A stretch of 8,665 nt of DNA from DAISIL01 sp036822015 (GCA_036822015.1 DAISIL010000089.1:1-8665), one strand, 5' to 3'; numbered from the stretch's first letter, positions 1-6,441 are shown. Numbers and translations: made by a program. The notes: generated by a model from the sequence alone, not told the origin.

Positions 1-1
1 T

Positions 2-1330
2 AACGTATTCATTCATTCCAACTGCAAATGAATCTAATTCATTATCAAAAATGAAAGGTGAATGCGTGACAGCTAAAAGGAAATCACATTTATTTGAGTT
101 TAGTATATCAGGCAAGAGTTGCTTTTGCCACATCATACTTAATGAGAGTTCAGGCTCATCAAATAAAATCAAAAATCTTTTATCCGTTTCAGATAAATAA
201 ACATTTGAAAGCATAGAAACTATCTGTTTTTCTCCTGACGACAAATGCTTTAAGTCGATTTTGTCATTAGTTCGAGTAGATTTAATGTATATTTCAATTG
301 CGCTTTCATCATAAAAAACGCTTTTGTTTATTAGGTACTTATTACAAGCATCTCTAAATATTTTAACCGAATTATCTAGCTCTTTCTGTTTTTCATAAAT
401 GTCTATTAATTTTTGAAGAAGATATGCTGATAATGGGTTCTTTAATTGTTTATTAGCAACTATATTTTTTACTGCTTCTTTTTGATTATCAGGCAGTAAG
501 TTTCCTACCCTTGATAAAATTATTTCAATATCACCTTCATTAATTTTATCTAAAATGTTTTCTGAAGGTTCAGAGTCATCAATTACAACATTAAGAATGT
601 CTTTAGTAAATTGCGCAAGTCCTTCTTTTAATAGTTTGTCAATAGTGTTTTGAATATAATTAAATCTTCTTTTTACATCACCCATTCCAAACTGAATAAG
701 GTTGTTGTCCTGTTCAATTTTTAATTCATCTTCGTCATAACCTAGATTATATAAATCTTCTTCCACTCTTCTATAAGTAGGGAAATACAAAATTTCTATG
801 CCTTTGAGTTCGTTAGAAATATCTTTTTTACACTTCTCAAAATGATAATGCTTTCCATCTTCATTTGTTCCTAATCTCTCAAAAATTCTATATATGTGAT
901 GAGTTGAAAATTTCCTTCCAATTCGAGTGTTTGACATCACAAGATTAATATCATCTTCTAACCTATGCCAATTTTTTCTATCTTTTAGGAATTTGTTTCT
1001 TAACATTTCAAATTGAGAAAACCCTATTTCATTTATAAGTTCCTTAATCATTGGATACTTATAAATTTCCTCTAAAAGTTCATCAACTTGATCTTTGGAA
1101 ATTTCAATTTTCTTATTATTAGAAAACGTAATCGCAAGACTTTTAAAATTGTATTCGCTTAGTCTGAAAAAATTCTTAGTCAATGTAAAATAGAATAAAT
1201 TCAACACTTGAGTTTTACCTAACCCATTTTCACCAATTAGAATTTTCACTGGGTCTTTAAACGAAATCTTAATATCATCAGTCCCGAAAAGTCCAATAAT
1301 TTCAAATGATTGTATTTTTTTTTTACTCAT
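2..1330 (-). CDS. ABC-type (SMC/OLD-like) AAA ATPase, 3' end cut off by the window edge
   Basis: An open frame of 443 codons without a stop starts at an ATG (1330-1328) and leaves the left edge. Residue 33 begins a P-loop GENGLGKT (33-40). It is followed by a long helical insert, the ABC signature LSSGEKQ (363-369), a Walker B with catalytic acid FLILFDEPE (386-394), and a switch-histidine motif THSPF (422-426). This order is that of AAA_15/AAA_21 ATPases with a split ABC head, the group that includes OLD, Septu PtuA, PARIS AriA and retron-linked ATPases. A YFPTYRR motif (182-188) lies in the insert. Whether a TOPRIM or other nuclease domain follows cannot be seen, and a partner gene could lie just beyond the edge. 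Base composition is AT-rich (17 of the first 60 bases are G/C), unlike recA and its neighbours, which suggests transfer. It is probably a defence ATPase; the exact system is unknown. The ATPase call is firm and the defence role is inferred. Confidence 0.9.
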   Translation of the reverse strand, partial: MSKKKIQSFEIIGLFGTDDIKISFKDPVKILIGENGLGKTQVLNLFYFTLTKNFFRLSEYNFKSLAITFSNNKKIEISKDQVDELLEEIYKYPMIKELINEIGFSQFEMLRNKFLKDRKNWHRLEDDINLVMSNTRIGRKFSTHHIYRIFERLGTNEDGKHYHFEKCKKDISNELKGIEILYFPTYRRVEEDLYNLGYDEDELKIEQDNNLIQFGMGDVKRRFNYIQNTIDKLLKEGLAQFTKDILNVVIDDSEPSENILDKINEGDIEIILSRVGNLLPDNQKEAVKNIVANKQLKNPLSAYLLQKLIDIYEKQKELDNSVKIFRDACNKYLINKSVFYDESAIEIYIKSTRTNDKIDLKHLSSGEKQIVSMLSNVYLSETDKRFLILFDEPELSLSMMWQKQLLPDILNSNKCDFLLAVTHSPFIFDNELDSFAVGMNEYV

Positions 1331-1361
1331 TACTTTTGTTTTTTACTATTTGTTGTTTCAT
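1323..1361 (-). other. possible 12-codon leader ORF overlapping the ATPase start
   Basis: An ATG at 1361-1359 is preceded by AAAAAGG with a 3-base gap, one of few Shine-Dalgarno-like sequences in the window. It opens a 12-codon frame (MKQQIVKNKSNE) ending at TAA 1325-1323. The stop lies just inside the ATPase gene, whose ATG (1330-1328) is in another frame, so ribosomes ending the leader would be placed at the ATPase start. This could be translational coupling or chance in an AT-rich region. A longer ATPase beginning at 1361 is excluded by the frame difference and the stop. Confidence 0.25.
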
Positions 1362-1458
1362 TTTCCTTTTTGGTCTGGTATCAAATACGAAGCACATAAC
1401 CCCACTTCCTCTGTTCTCAAATTTCCTTTGTGTTTACCACTCCACTCACCAGACTTGA

Positions 1459-1473
1459 TCTGTTACAAACAGA
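1459..1473. repeat. 6-bp inverted repeat at the predicted transcription start
   Basis: TCTGTT (1459-1464) and AACAGA (1468-1473) are perfect reverse complements separated by 3 bases. They fall immediately downstream of the predicted minus-strand start near 1476. The repeat could be an operator or a small 5' hairpin in the leader RNA. It is short enough to be chance. Confidence 0.35.
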
Positions 1474-1482
1474 CATGGAGAT

Positions 1483-1514
1483 CAAAGATACAATTTAGCC
1501 AAGAAACACACAAA
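1483..1514 (-). promoter_or_regulatory. Bacteroidota-type promoter for the ATPase gene
   Basis: On the minus strand TTTG (1514-1511) is followed after 20 bases by TATCTTTG (1490-1483), a full match to the Bacteroidota -7 box TAnnTTTG. Transcription would start near 1476, leaving a leader of roughly 115-145 bases before the ATPase. It lies just downstream of the recA terminator, so the ATPase gene appears to be transcribed independently of recA. Confidence 0.6.
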
Positions 1515-1524
1515 TCTTCTACTT

Positions 1525-1563
1525 AAAAACAGAACCAACACTTCTCGAAGAAATGTTGGTTCT
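1525..1563 (-). terminator. intrinsic terminator of recA
   Basis: AGAACCAACA (1531-1540) and TGTTGGTTCT (1554-1563) form a perfect 10-bp stem around a 13-base loop. Read on the minus strand the stem starts 8 bases after the recA stop codon and is followed by G and five T residues (1530-1525). This is a standard Rho-independent terminator for recA. It separates recA from the AT-rich gene further left. Confidence 0.88.
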
Positions 1564-1571
1564 CGTAGGGG

Positions 1572-2627
1572 CTATTCCTCCAACAGGTCGGCCGGATCGT
1601 CGGTAGAGACGGGGGCGTTTTTGTCTTTGGGTTTTTTGCTGTGGATTTCCCGAATTTTGGCTTCGAGTTCGTTCATCAGGTCGGTGTTTTCTTCGATGTA
1701 GTTACGGACAAAATCGCGCCCTTGTCCAATTTTGGCATCGTCGTAGGCGTACCAGGAACCGGACTTCTTGATGATGTCTTCATCAACGGCGATGTCGAGG
1801 ATTTCACCGGCTTTGGAGATACCCTTGCCGTAGAGAATATCGAACTCTACCTGACGGAACGGCGGGGCAAGTTTGTTTTTCTGTACCTTGACGCGGGTGC
1901 GGTTGCCTGTTACTTCGTCGCGTTCCTTGATCGCCCCGATGCGTCGAATATCGAGCCGGATGGAGGAATAAAACTTTAAGGCATTGCCGCCCGTGGTTGT
2001 TTCGGGGTTACCAAACATGACCCCGATTTTTTCGCGGAGCTGGTTGATGAAGATACAGCAGCAACTGGTTTTGCTGATGACCCCCGTTAGCTTGCGCAGT
2101 GCCTGGGACATCAAGCGGGCCTGCAAGCCCATCTTACTATCGCCCATATCGCCTTCGAGTTCGGCTTTCGGGACAAGGGCGGCCACCGAATCAACGACGA
2201 TAATATCAATGGCCGTAGAGCGGATGAGGTTTTCTGTGATCTCCAGGGCCTGTTCGCCGCTATCGGGTTGAGAGATCAGAAGGTTTTGTAGGTCGATACC
2301 AAGAGCTTCGGCGTAGGCGCGATCAAAGGCGTGTTCGGCATCAACAAAAGCGGCGATGCCGCCTAGCTTCTGTGCTTCGGCGATGGCGTGGAGGGTGAGC
2401 GTGGTTTTGCCCGAAGATTCGGGGCCGTAGATTTCGACGACACGCCCACGGGGTAGCCCTCCGATGCCGAGGGCGATGTCCAGCCCCAGCGATCCGGTCG
2501 GGATGACGGGGACGCTTTGTATGTTGTCATCGGTTAGGCGCATAACGGTTCCCTTGCCGTAGGTCTTATCGAGTTTGGCCAGGGTTACGTTGAGGGCCTC
2601 CATTTTTTTCTTTCTTTCGTCAGACAT
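1572..2627 (-). CDS. recA: recombinase RecA
   Basis: RecA forms ATP-dependent filaments on single-stranded DNA, catalyses strand exchange in homologous recombination, and stimulates LexA self-cleavage in the SOS response. The 351-residue product has the usual RecA length. Visible features are the N-terminal oligomerisation helix (about 1-35), Walker A GPESSGKT (68-75), the VDAEHAFD segment (95-102), Walker B IIVVDS (142-147), loop L1 with EGDMGDSKMG (158-167), FINQLREKIG (193-202), loop L2 with GNPETTTGG (206-214), and an acidic C-terminal tail. The CCC and RLDIRR stretches (189-191 and 224-229) are those seen in Bacteroidota RecA. I chose ATG 2627-2625 because the frame upstream offers only a TTG at 2633. 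The gene stands alone, with its own terminator and a divergent neighbour. The inverted repeat about 45 bases upstream of its start may control it. Confidence 0.98.
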   Translation of the reverse strand: MSDERKKKMEALNVTLAKLDKTYGKGTVMRLTDDNIQSVPVIPTGSLGLDIALGIGGLPRGRVVEIYGPESSGKTTLTLHAIAEAQKLGGIAAFVDAEHAFDRAYAEALGIDLQNLLISQPDSGEQALEITENLIRSTAIDIIVVDSVAALVPKAELEGDMGDSKMGLQARLMSQALRKLTGVISKTSCCCIFINQLREKIGVMFGNPETTTGGNALKFYSSIRLDIRRIGAIKERDEVTGNRTRVKVQKNKLAPPFRQVEFDILYGKGISKAGEILDIAVDEDIIKKSGSWYAYDDAKIGQGRDFVRNYIEENTDLMNELEAKIREIHSKKPKDKNAPVSTDDPADLLEE

Positions 2628-2671
2628 AATCAAGACAGCGGTTGGTGAGGTTAATCAGTATTTGAGGCAAA

Positions 2672-2691
2672 TTACGGAATTGAGACCGTAA
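2672..2691. promoter_or_regulatory. TTACGG-N8-CCGTAA inverted repeat upstream of recA, candidate operator
   Basis: TTACGG (2672-2677) and CCGTAA (2686-2691) are perfect inverted half-sites 8 bases apart, ending 44 bases before the recA ATG. On the minus strand the inner half-site runs into GTAATTTG (2675-2668), an imperfect version of the -7 promoter box, so a bound protein could block recA transcription. The position suits an SOS (LexA) box. The half-site resembles the TTAC-type LexA site described in Bdellovibrio but with different spacing. The regulator is not identifiable from this window. Confidence 0.45.
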
Positions 2692-2705
2692 GCTATGTAC
2701 GGTCT
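2683..2705. repeat. 8-bp perfect inverted repeat in the recA/moxR divergent region
   Basis: AGACCGTA (2683-2690) and TACGGTCT (2698-2705) are exact reverse complements around 7 bases. The left arm shares its CCGTA with the preceding inverted repeat, so three TACGG-type half-sites alternate in orientation across 34 bp. A run of nine T follows after GCGA (2710-2718), giving a terminator-like look on the plus strand. No plus-strand gene reads into it, however, and the T run also forms the -33 element of the next promoter. Confidence 0.55.
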
Positions 2706-2715
2706 GCGATTTTTT

Positions 2716-2746
2716 TTTGAAAAGCCCTTTAATTTATCTAAGTTCG
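2716..2746 (+). promoter_or_regulatory. Bacteroidota-type promoter for the MoxR ATPase gene
   Basis: TTTG (2716-2719) is followed after 19 bases by TAAGTTCG (2739-2746), which matches the -7 box TAnnTTTG at all but one position. Transcription would start near 2752, about 20 bases before the ATG. The inverted-repeat cluster lies directly upstream of the -33 element, where an activator or a shared repressor could act. Confidence 0.5.
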
Positions 2747-2771
2747 TTTTCTCAAAAAGAAGTTTATCCCC

Positions 2772-3851
2772 ATGGAAGCCGCCTTACAGACCCCCGCCGA
2801 AATCGCCTTTGCCGAAGAGCTATCTGCCCTTGCCGCCGAGGACACCGACCCACGTCCCCAGGCCTGGCGGCTTTCGCCTCGGGCTGTGCGGGCGTATATT
2901 ATGGGGGATAAACGCCCCTCGGGTTTGCAGCTATCGAGCAAGTACATCGGCGATGTGCGCTTGATTGAACTCGCCATCGCGACGCTCATCACCGACCGCG
3001 CCCTGCTCCTGATCGGTGTCCCGGGGACGGCCAAAAGCTGGCTTGCCGAACATCTCACGGCGGCCATCAGCGGAGACTCCACGCTGCTCATCCAGGGAAC
3101 CGCCGGCACGACCGAAGAAAACATCCGCTACAACTGGAACTACGCCCGTTTGCTTTCCGAAGGGCCCACCGAAGCCGCCCTTGTCCCTAGCCCGCTCATG
3201 CGTGGGATGCAAGCCGGAAAAATTGTTCGTATTGAAGAACTTACCAGGATGCCCTCCGAAATCCAGGATACGCTCATCTCCATCCTCTCCGAAAAAATCT
3301 TGCCCGTCCCCGAGCTACAAATGAGCATCACGGCCCAGCGCGGCTTCAACCTCATCGCAACAGCCAACGCCCGCGACAAAGGCGTTCACGAACTTTCCTC
3401 GGCACTCAAACGCCGATTTAATGCCGTCAGGATGCCGCTCCCAGAAAGCCTCGAACGTGAGGTTGAGATCGTCCAGATGCGCGTCCATCAACAAAAAGCC
3501 GCCCTCCAAATCCCTGCCCAAGATCCCTCCGAAATGGACATCGAACGCATCGTAACCATTTTCAGGGAGTTGCGCGAAGGTAAAACCCTCGATGGACGGC
3601 ACAAACTCAAACAACCCTCGAGTACGCTAAGTACGGCAGAGATCATTTCTGTCCTTAACAGCGGCTTGTCGATGGCGGCTTATTTTGGGACGGGCGATCT
3701 ACAAGCCAAAGATTGGGTCTCGGGTCTGCCTTATGCCCTCGTCAAAGACCCCCAAAAAGACTTGCCCGCCTGGCAAGAGTACATCGAAATCATCATCAAG
3801 AAGCGCAAAGGATGGGAGGATATTTATCAGGAACTACATCAGGAGGTATAA
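2772..3851 (+). CDS. MoxR-family AAA+ ATPase
   Basis: MoxR-type AAA+ proteins are chaperone-like ATPases that usually work with a VWA-domain partner to assemble or activate other proteins. The 359-residue product has a variant Walker A GVPGTAKS (82-89) with alanine before the lysine, Walker B IVRIEE (151-156), sensor 1 ATAN (196-199), an arginine pair KRRF (213-216) as candidate arginine finger, and a helical lid after about 225. The IQGTAGTTEE (107-116) and SWNYA-like NWNYA (121-125) segments are those of the subgroup commonly found with DUF5682, DUF5691 and VWA proteins. No such partner is visible: recA lies upstream and the convergent TRAP operon downstream. ATG 2772 is supported by the promoter 26 bases upstream and by the family-typical N-terminus. 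ATPase class is certain; the cellular target is unknown. Confidence 0.92.
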   Translation: MEAALQTPAEIAFAEELSALAAEDTDPRPQAWRLSPRAVRAYIMGDKRPSGLQLSSKYIGDVRLIELAIATLITDRALLLIGVPGTAKSWLAEHLTAAISGDSTLLIQGTAGTTEENIRYNWNYARLLSEGPTEAALVPSPLMRGMQAGKIVRIEELTRMPSEIQDTLISILSEKILPVPELQMSITAQRGFNLIATANARDKGVHELSSALKRRFNAVRMPLPESLEREVEIVQMRVHQQKAALQIPAQDPSEMDIERIVTIFRELREGKTLDGRHKLKQPSSTLSTAEIISVLNSGLSMAAYFGTGDLQAKDWVSGLPYALVKDPQKDLPAWQEYIEIIIKKRKGWEDIYQELHQEV

Positions 3852-3879
3852 AGCCGCGCCGCGCCGTGTGCTTTGAGCA

Positions 3880-5199
3880 TTACTGCTTCAAATATTCGGG
3901 TAACCACAGCACGATTTCGGGAAAGGCGATCACGGCAATCAAGACCGCCAACTGAATCAAGATAAACGGAACAATTCCCCGATAGAGATGCGCCGTCTTG
4001 ACCTCCGGCGGGGCTACGCCTTTGAGATAAAACAACGAAAAACCAAACGGTGGGGTCAGGAAAGAGGTCTGTAAGTTGAGGGCAATCAGGATGCCTACCC
4101 AGACCAAATCAATGCCCATCTTCTGAAAGAGCGGCGCGATGATGGGGACGATAATAAACGTGATTTCGATGAAATCAATGAAGAAACCCGCCACAAAGAT
4201 AATCAACATCACCAATGCCAGAAAGGTATAAGTGTCCAGGTTCGCAGATTCGATTAGATTGACCAAGTACTCATCTCCGCCTAAGTCTCTGAACACCAAA
4301 CCAAAAGCCGTAGCACCGATCAAGATCACAAAGACCATACAGGTCAGGAGGGTCGTTTGGCGCATCACCTCCTCGAGTACCCGTAGGCTAAACCGTCCCT
4401 GGAAAATTGTCAGGAGCGTTGCCCCAAAAGCTCCCACGCCGGCAGCTTCGGTGGGTGAGGCCAGCCCCGCAAAGATGGATCCCAGCACGGTCAGGATCAG
4501 GAGTAGCGGCAAGACAAAAGCCCCTACGATCTCCCGAAAGAGATTTTTGGCTCGAAACATATCTATCTCTGACTGGCTCAACGAAGGTGCGCTTCGGGGG
4601 TCTAAGGTCGCCTTTAAGATGACAAAAATTGCATAGCCGGCCACCAGCACCAGCCCAGGCACGAGGGCCGCCGTAAAGAGATCACCTACCGAAACGTTCA
4701 GGACACTCCCGAGCAGCACCAGAACGATGCTCGGCGGGATGATCTGTCCCAGGGTGCCTGCCGAAGCAATCGTACCCGTAGCCAGGGCGGGGGAGTAGCC
4801 GCGTTTGAGCATCGTGGGTAAGCTCAAAAGCCCCATCGTAACGACCGTCGCTCCTACGATGCCCGTTGAGGCGGCCAGCAGCGTCCCGACGACGATCACC
4901 GATAAAGCCAGCCCGCCCCGTACGCTGGCCAACAAAAAAGCCATCGTTTCTAGGAGCCGCTCGGCTAGCCCAGACTTTTCCAGCATCACGCCCATATACA
5001 CAAAAAGCGGCACAGCGATCAGGATAAAGTTTTGCATCGTCCCGTTGATGCGCAGCGGCAAGAGATAAAACAACTCCGGCCCCGAAGTGAAGACCCCAAA
5101 AATGACCGCCAGCCCGCCCAGCGTAAAGGCAACAGGATAGCCCAGGAGGATCAAGATAAAAACAGACAAAAACAACAAGGCAGGGAGTAGTTCGGTCAT
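3880..5199 (-). CDS. TRAP transporter large permease subunit, mannitol/chloroaromatic (FcbT3-like) type
   Basis: This is the main membrane subunit (DctM type) of a tripartite ATP-independent periplasmic transporter, which uses an ion gradient to import organic acids captured by a periplasmic binding protein. The 439 residues are hydrophobic throughout and fit about 12 membrane segments. Conserved loops include ASAGTLGQIIPPS (145-157), ASPTEAAG (247-254) and NLQTSFLTPPFGFSLFYLKG (373-392). The last is typical of the COG4664 (mannitol/chloroaromatic) branch rather than classical C4-dicarboxylate DctM. Its ATG overlaps the stop of the small permease gene in an ATGA, so the two are translationally coupled. 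No binding-protein gene is present in the operon. The substrate cannot be deduced; 2-oxoacids or related carboxylates are plausible for this branch. It is the last gene of the operon and converges on the MoxR ATPase gene with 28 bases between stops. Confidence 0.95.
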   Translation of the reverse strand: MTELLPALLFLSVFILILLGYPVAFTLGGLAVIFGVFTSGPELFYLLPLRINGTMQNFILIAVPLFVYMGVMLEKSGLAERLLETMAFLLASVRGGLALSVIVVGTLLAASTGIVGATVVTMGLLSLPTMLKRGYSPALATGTIASAGTLGQIIPPSIVLVLLGSVLNVSVGDLFTAALVPGLVLVAGYAIFVILKATLDPRSAPSLSQSEIDMFRAKNLFREIVGAFVLPLLLILTVLGSIFAGLASPTEAAGVGAFGATLLTIFQGRFSLRVLEEVMRQTTLLTCMVFVILIGATAFGLVFRDLGGDEYLVNLIESANLDTYTFLALVMLIIFVAGFFIDFIEITFIIVPIIAPLFQKMGIDLVWVGILIALNLQTSFLTPPFGFSLFYLKGVAPPEVKTAHLYRGIVPFILIQLAVLIAVIAFPEIVLWLPEYLKQ

Positions 5200-5702
5200 G
5201 GGCTAAGCAAAGTTTTTAGCGAACGTAACAAAAGAGCAATGCCTTGCAAGGACAAAAAAAACATGCCTAACGGAATAGCAGACTTGATGAGATAGCGCGC
5301 CGGTAAGCCGCCCGGATCACCCGAGCCTTCGTTGATTTGGTAAGCTGTTTGTGCCATTTGTGTCCCGTAATAGATCAGCAACCCACAAAAAGGCAACAAA
5401 AAAAACAACGTACCTAACAAATTTATCCAGGCTTTTAGGCGTGGCGAAAACTGCCCATAAAAGACATCCACGCGCACGTGCTGATCGTGCTTGAGGGTGT
5501 AGCCGGCTCCCAGCAAAAAGATAAGCGCGAAAATATGCCATTCTAGCTCAAAAATAGCTGCCGATGAAAAACGAAGGACGTTGCGAGCAAAGACATCGGC
5601 ACAAAACAAAAGCACCAGTAGCGTTGTGAGCCAGGCTACGCCGCGTCCGATCCACTCATTGAGAGCTTCCAAAAAGTGAATGGTTTTTTCTAGGTGTTTC
5701 AT
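5196..5702 (-). CDS. TRAP transporter small permease subunit, mannitol/chloroaromatic (FcbT2-like) type
   Basis: This DctQ-type subunit pairs with the large permease in the inner membrane and is needed for transport. The 168-residue length is normal, with four hydrophobic segments (about 18-38, 51-69, 89-113 and 138-163). Characteristic motifs are ARNVLRF (39-45), ELEWHIFALIFLLGAGYTLK (53-72) followed by HDQHVRVDVFY, and GDPGGLPARYLIKSAIPLGM (127-146). These match the COG4665 branch. The start ATG (5702-5700) overlaps the glycosyltransferase stop as ATGA, and its own stop overlaps the large-subunit start the same way. Ribosomes probably move through all three genes in sequence. Confidence 0.94.
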   Translation of the reverse strand: MKHLEKTIHFLEALNEWIGRGVAWLTTLLVLLFCADVFARNVLRFSSAAIFELEWHIFALIFLLGAGYTLKHDQHVRVDVFYGQFSPRLKAWINLLGTLFFLLPFCGLLIYYGTQMAQTAYQINEGSGDPGGLPARYLIKSAIPLGMFFLSLQGIALLLRSLKTLLSP

Positions 5703-6340
5703 CGTGTGTGCTGTGCCTGAACTTGTCGGCAGATGCTGTTGGGGATGTTGCGATAGTAGATGTATGTCCGCAAATTTAACTTTTTTACTTTGTATCGCTT
5801 TGAGACACGTTCGTAAAAATGCGCATCCGCAGCATACATATTTTTGAAGCGTGTTTCAACAAAAATTTCTTTTTTTCCAAAAAGCGTCGCAAACGCAATA
5901 CAGTCATCAATATGCACCAGACGACGGGGGTCGTGTCGGTCGGGGACATAATAATCGGTTTCCTTTTCAGCGATGATTTCCGTCGTAGAAGCGATCAAAT
6001 CCGCGCCCTCAATGGCACGCAGGCAAGCCGAAAGGTGGTTGGGTTTGTAGGCATCGTCGGCATCAATAATGGTAACATACTGCCCTCGGCAGTAGGGGAT
6101 CGCACCGTTGATGGCAGCTGCTTGGCCGGTGTTTTGGTGGCGTAAGTAGCTTACTTGATCCTCATGAGCGGACAAATAACGCAGCAAGGCACAGGAATTG
6201 GTTATCTGGCTACCATCATCAATGACCAGTAGCTCAAAGTCCTGGATATCCTGGGACAAAACCGATTTTACGGCGCGTTGTACCAGCGATAAGGGGGTGT
6301 TGTAGGTCGCCATCAAGACGGATATGGCAGGGACAGACAT
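5699..6340 (-). CDS. glycosyltransferase family 2 protein
   Basis: GT2 enzymes transfer a sugar from a nucleotide-sugar donor, typically to lipid carriers, lipopolysaccharide or other surface glycans at the cytoplasmic face of the membrane. The 213-residue product has the GT-A fold signatures ISVLMATYN (6-14), LLVIDDGS (37-44), NTGQAAAINGAI (70-81) and the metal-binding DxD motif as IIDADDAY (91-98). The protein is short: it has the GT-A core but little beyond it, with no membrane segment. I chose ATG 6340, because an upstream extension would need a TTG at 6391 that lies inside the predicted promoter. It is the first gene of the operon and its stop overlaps the small TRAP permease start. The link between a glycosyltransferase and an organic-acid transporter is not explained by either family. 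Donor and acceptor are unknown. Confidence 0.93.
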   Translation of the reverse strand: MSVPAISVLMATYNTPLSLVQRAVKSVLSQDIQDFELLVIDDGSQITNSCALLRYLSAHEDQVSYLRHQNTGQAAAINGAIPYCRGQYVTIIDADDAYKPNHLSACLRAIEGADLIASTTEIIAEKETDYYVPDRHDPRRLVHIDDCIAFATLFGKKEIFVETRFKNMYAADAHFYERVSKRYKVKKLNLRTYIYYRNIPNSICRQVQAQHTR

Positions 6341-6388
6341 GGTTTGTTTGTTTGGATGATTGAACAACCAGGGAGCGCAGAGATTTTT

Positions 6389-6418
6389 CAAAAATAAATT
6401 TAGTGTTTTTTTGGCAAA
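6389..6418 (-). promoter_or_regulatory. Bacteroidota-type promoter for the glycosyltransferase/TRAP operon
   Basis: On the minus strand TTTG (6418-6415) is followed after 18 bases by TATTTTTG (6396-6389), a full match to TAnnTTTG. Transcription would begin near 6382, about 42 bases before the ATG at 6340. This excludes the upstream TTG as start codon. The -33 element sits one base from that of the divergent promoter. Confidence 0.65.
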
Positions 6419-6441
6419 AGCCTCAAAAAGATTTACTTTTG
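6410..6441 (+). promoter_or_regulatory. Bacteroidota-type promoter for the three-gene cassette
   Basis: TTTG (6410-6413) is followed after 20 bases by TACTTTTG (6434-6441), a full match to TAnnTTTG. Transcription would begin near 6448, leaving about 24 bases before the ATG at 6472. This rules out the GTG at 6403 and disfavours the ATG at 6442 as start codons for the first gene. Confidence 0.65.

Noticed and set aside
2683..2718. Hairpin plus nine T residues, resembling a plus-strand intrinsic terminator
   Set aside because: No plus-strand gene reads into it, four bases separate stem and T run, and the T run overlaps the MoxR -33 element. An operator-like role fits better.
2738..3614. Several minus-strand open frames opposite the MoxR gene
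   Set aside because: They mirror the codon bias of the real gene on the other strand and contain no family motifs.
3840..3846. Perfect AGGAGGT Shine-Dalgarno sequence at the end of the MoxR gene
   Set aside because: No start codon with an open frame follows at a suitable distance; it simply encodes the last residues.
3850..3892. GC-rich imperfect hairpins between the convergent MoxR and large-permease genes
   Set aside because: Stems such as AAAGC/GCTTT and TTTGAGCA/TGCTTCAAA are imperfect and lack a T run, so a bidirectional terminator cannot be supported.
5819..6145. Plus-strand open frame opposite the glycosyltransferase
   Set aside because: It is the antisense shadow of a clear GT2 gene, with no promoter and no recognisable motif.
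6341..6391. Longer glycosyltransferase from a TTG at 6391
   Set aside because: The TTG lies within the -7 box of the predicted promoter, and the GT-A domain starts normally at the ATG at 6340.
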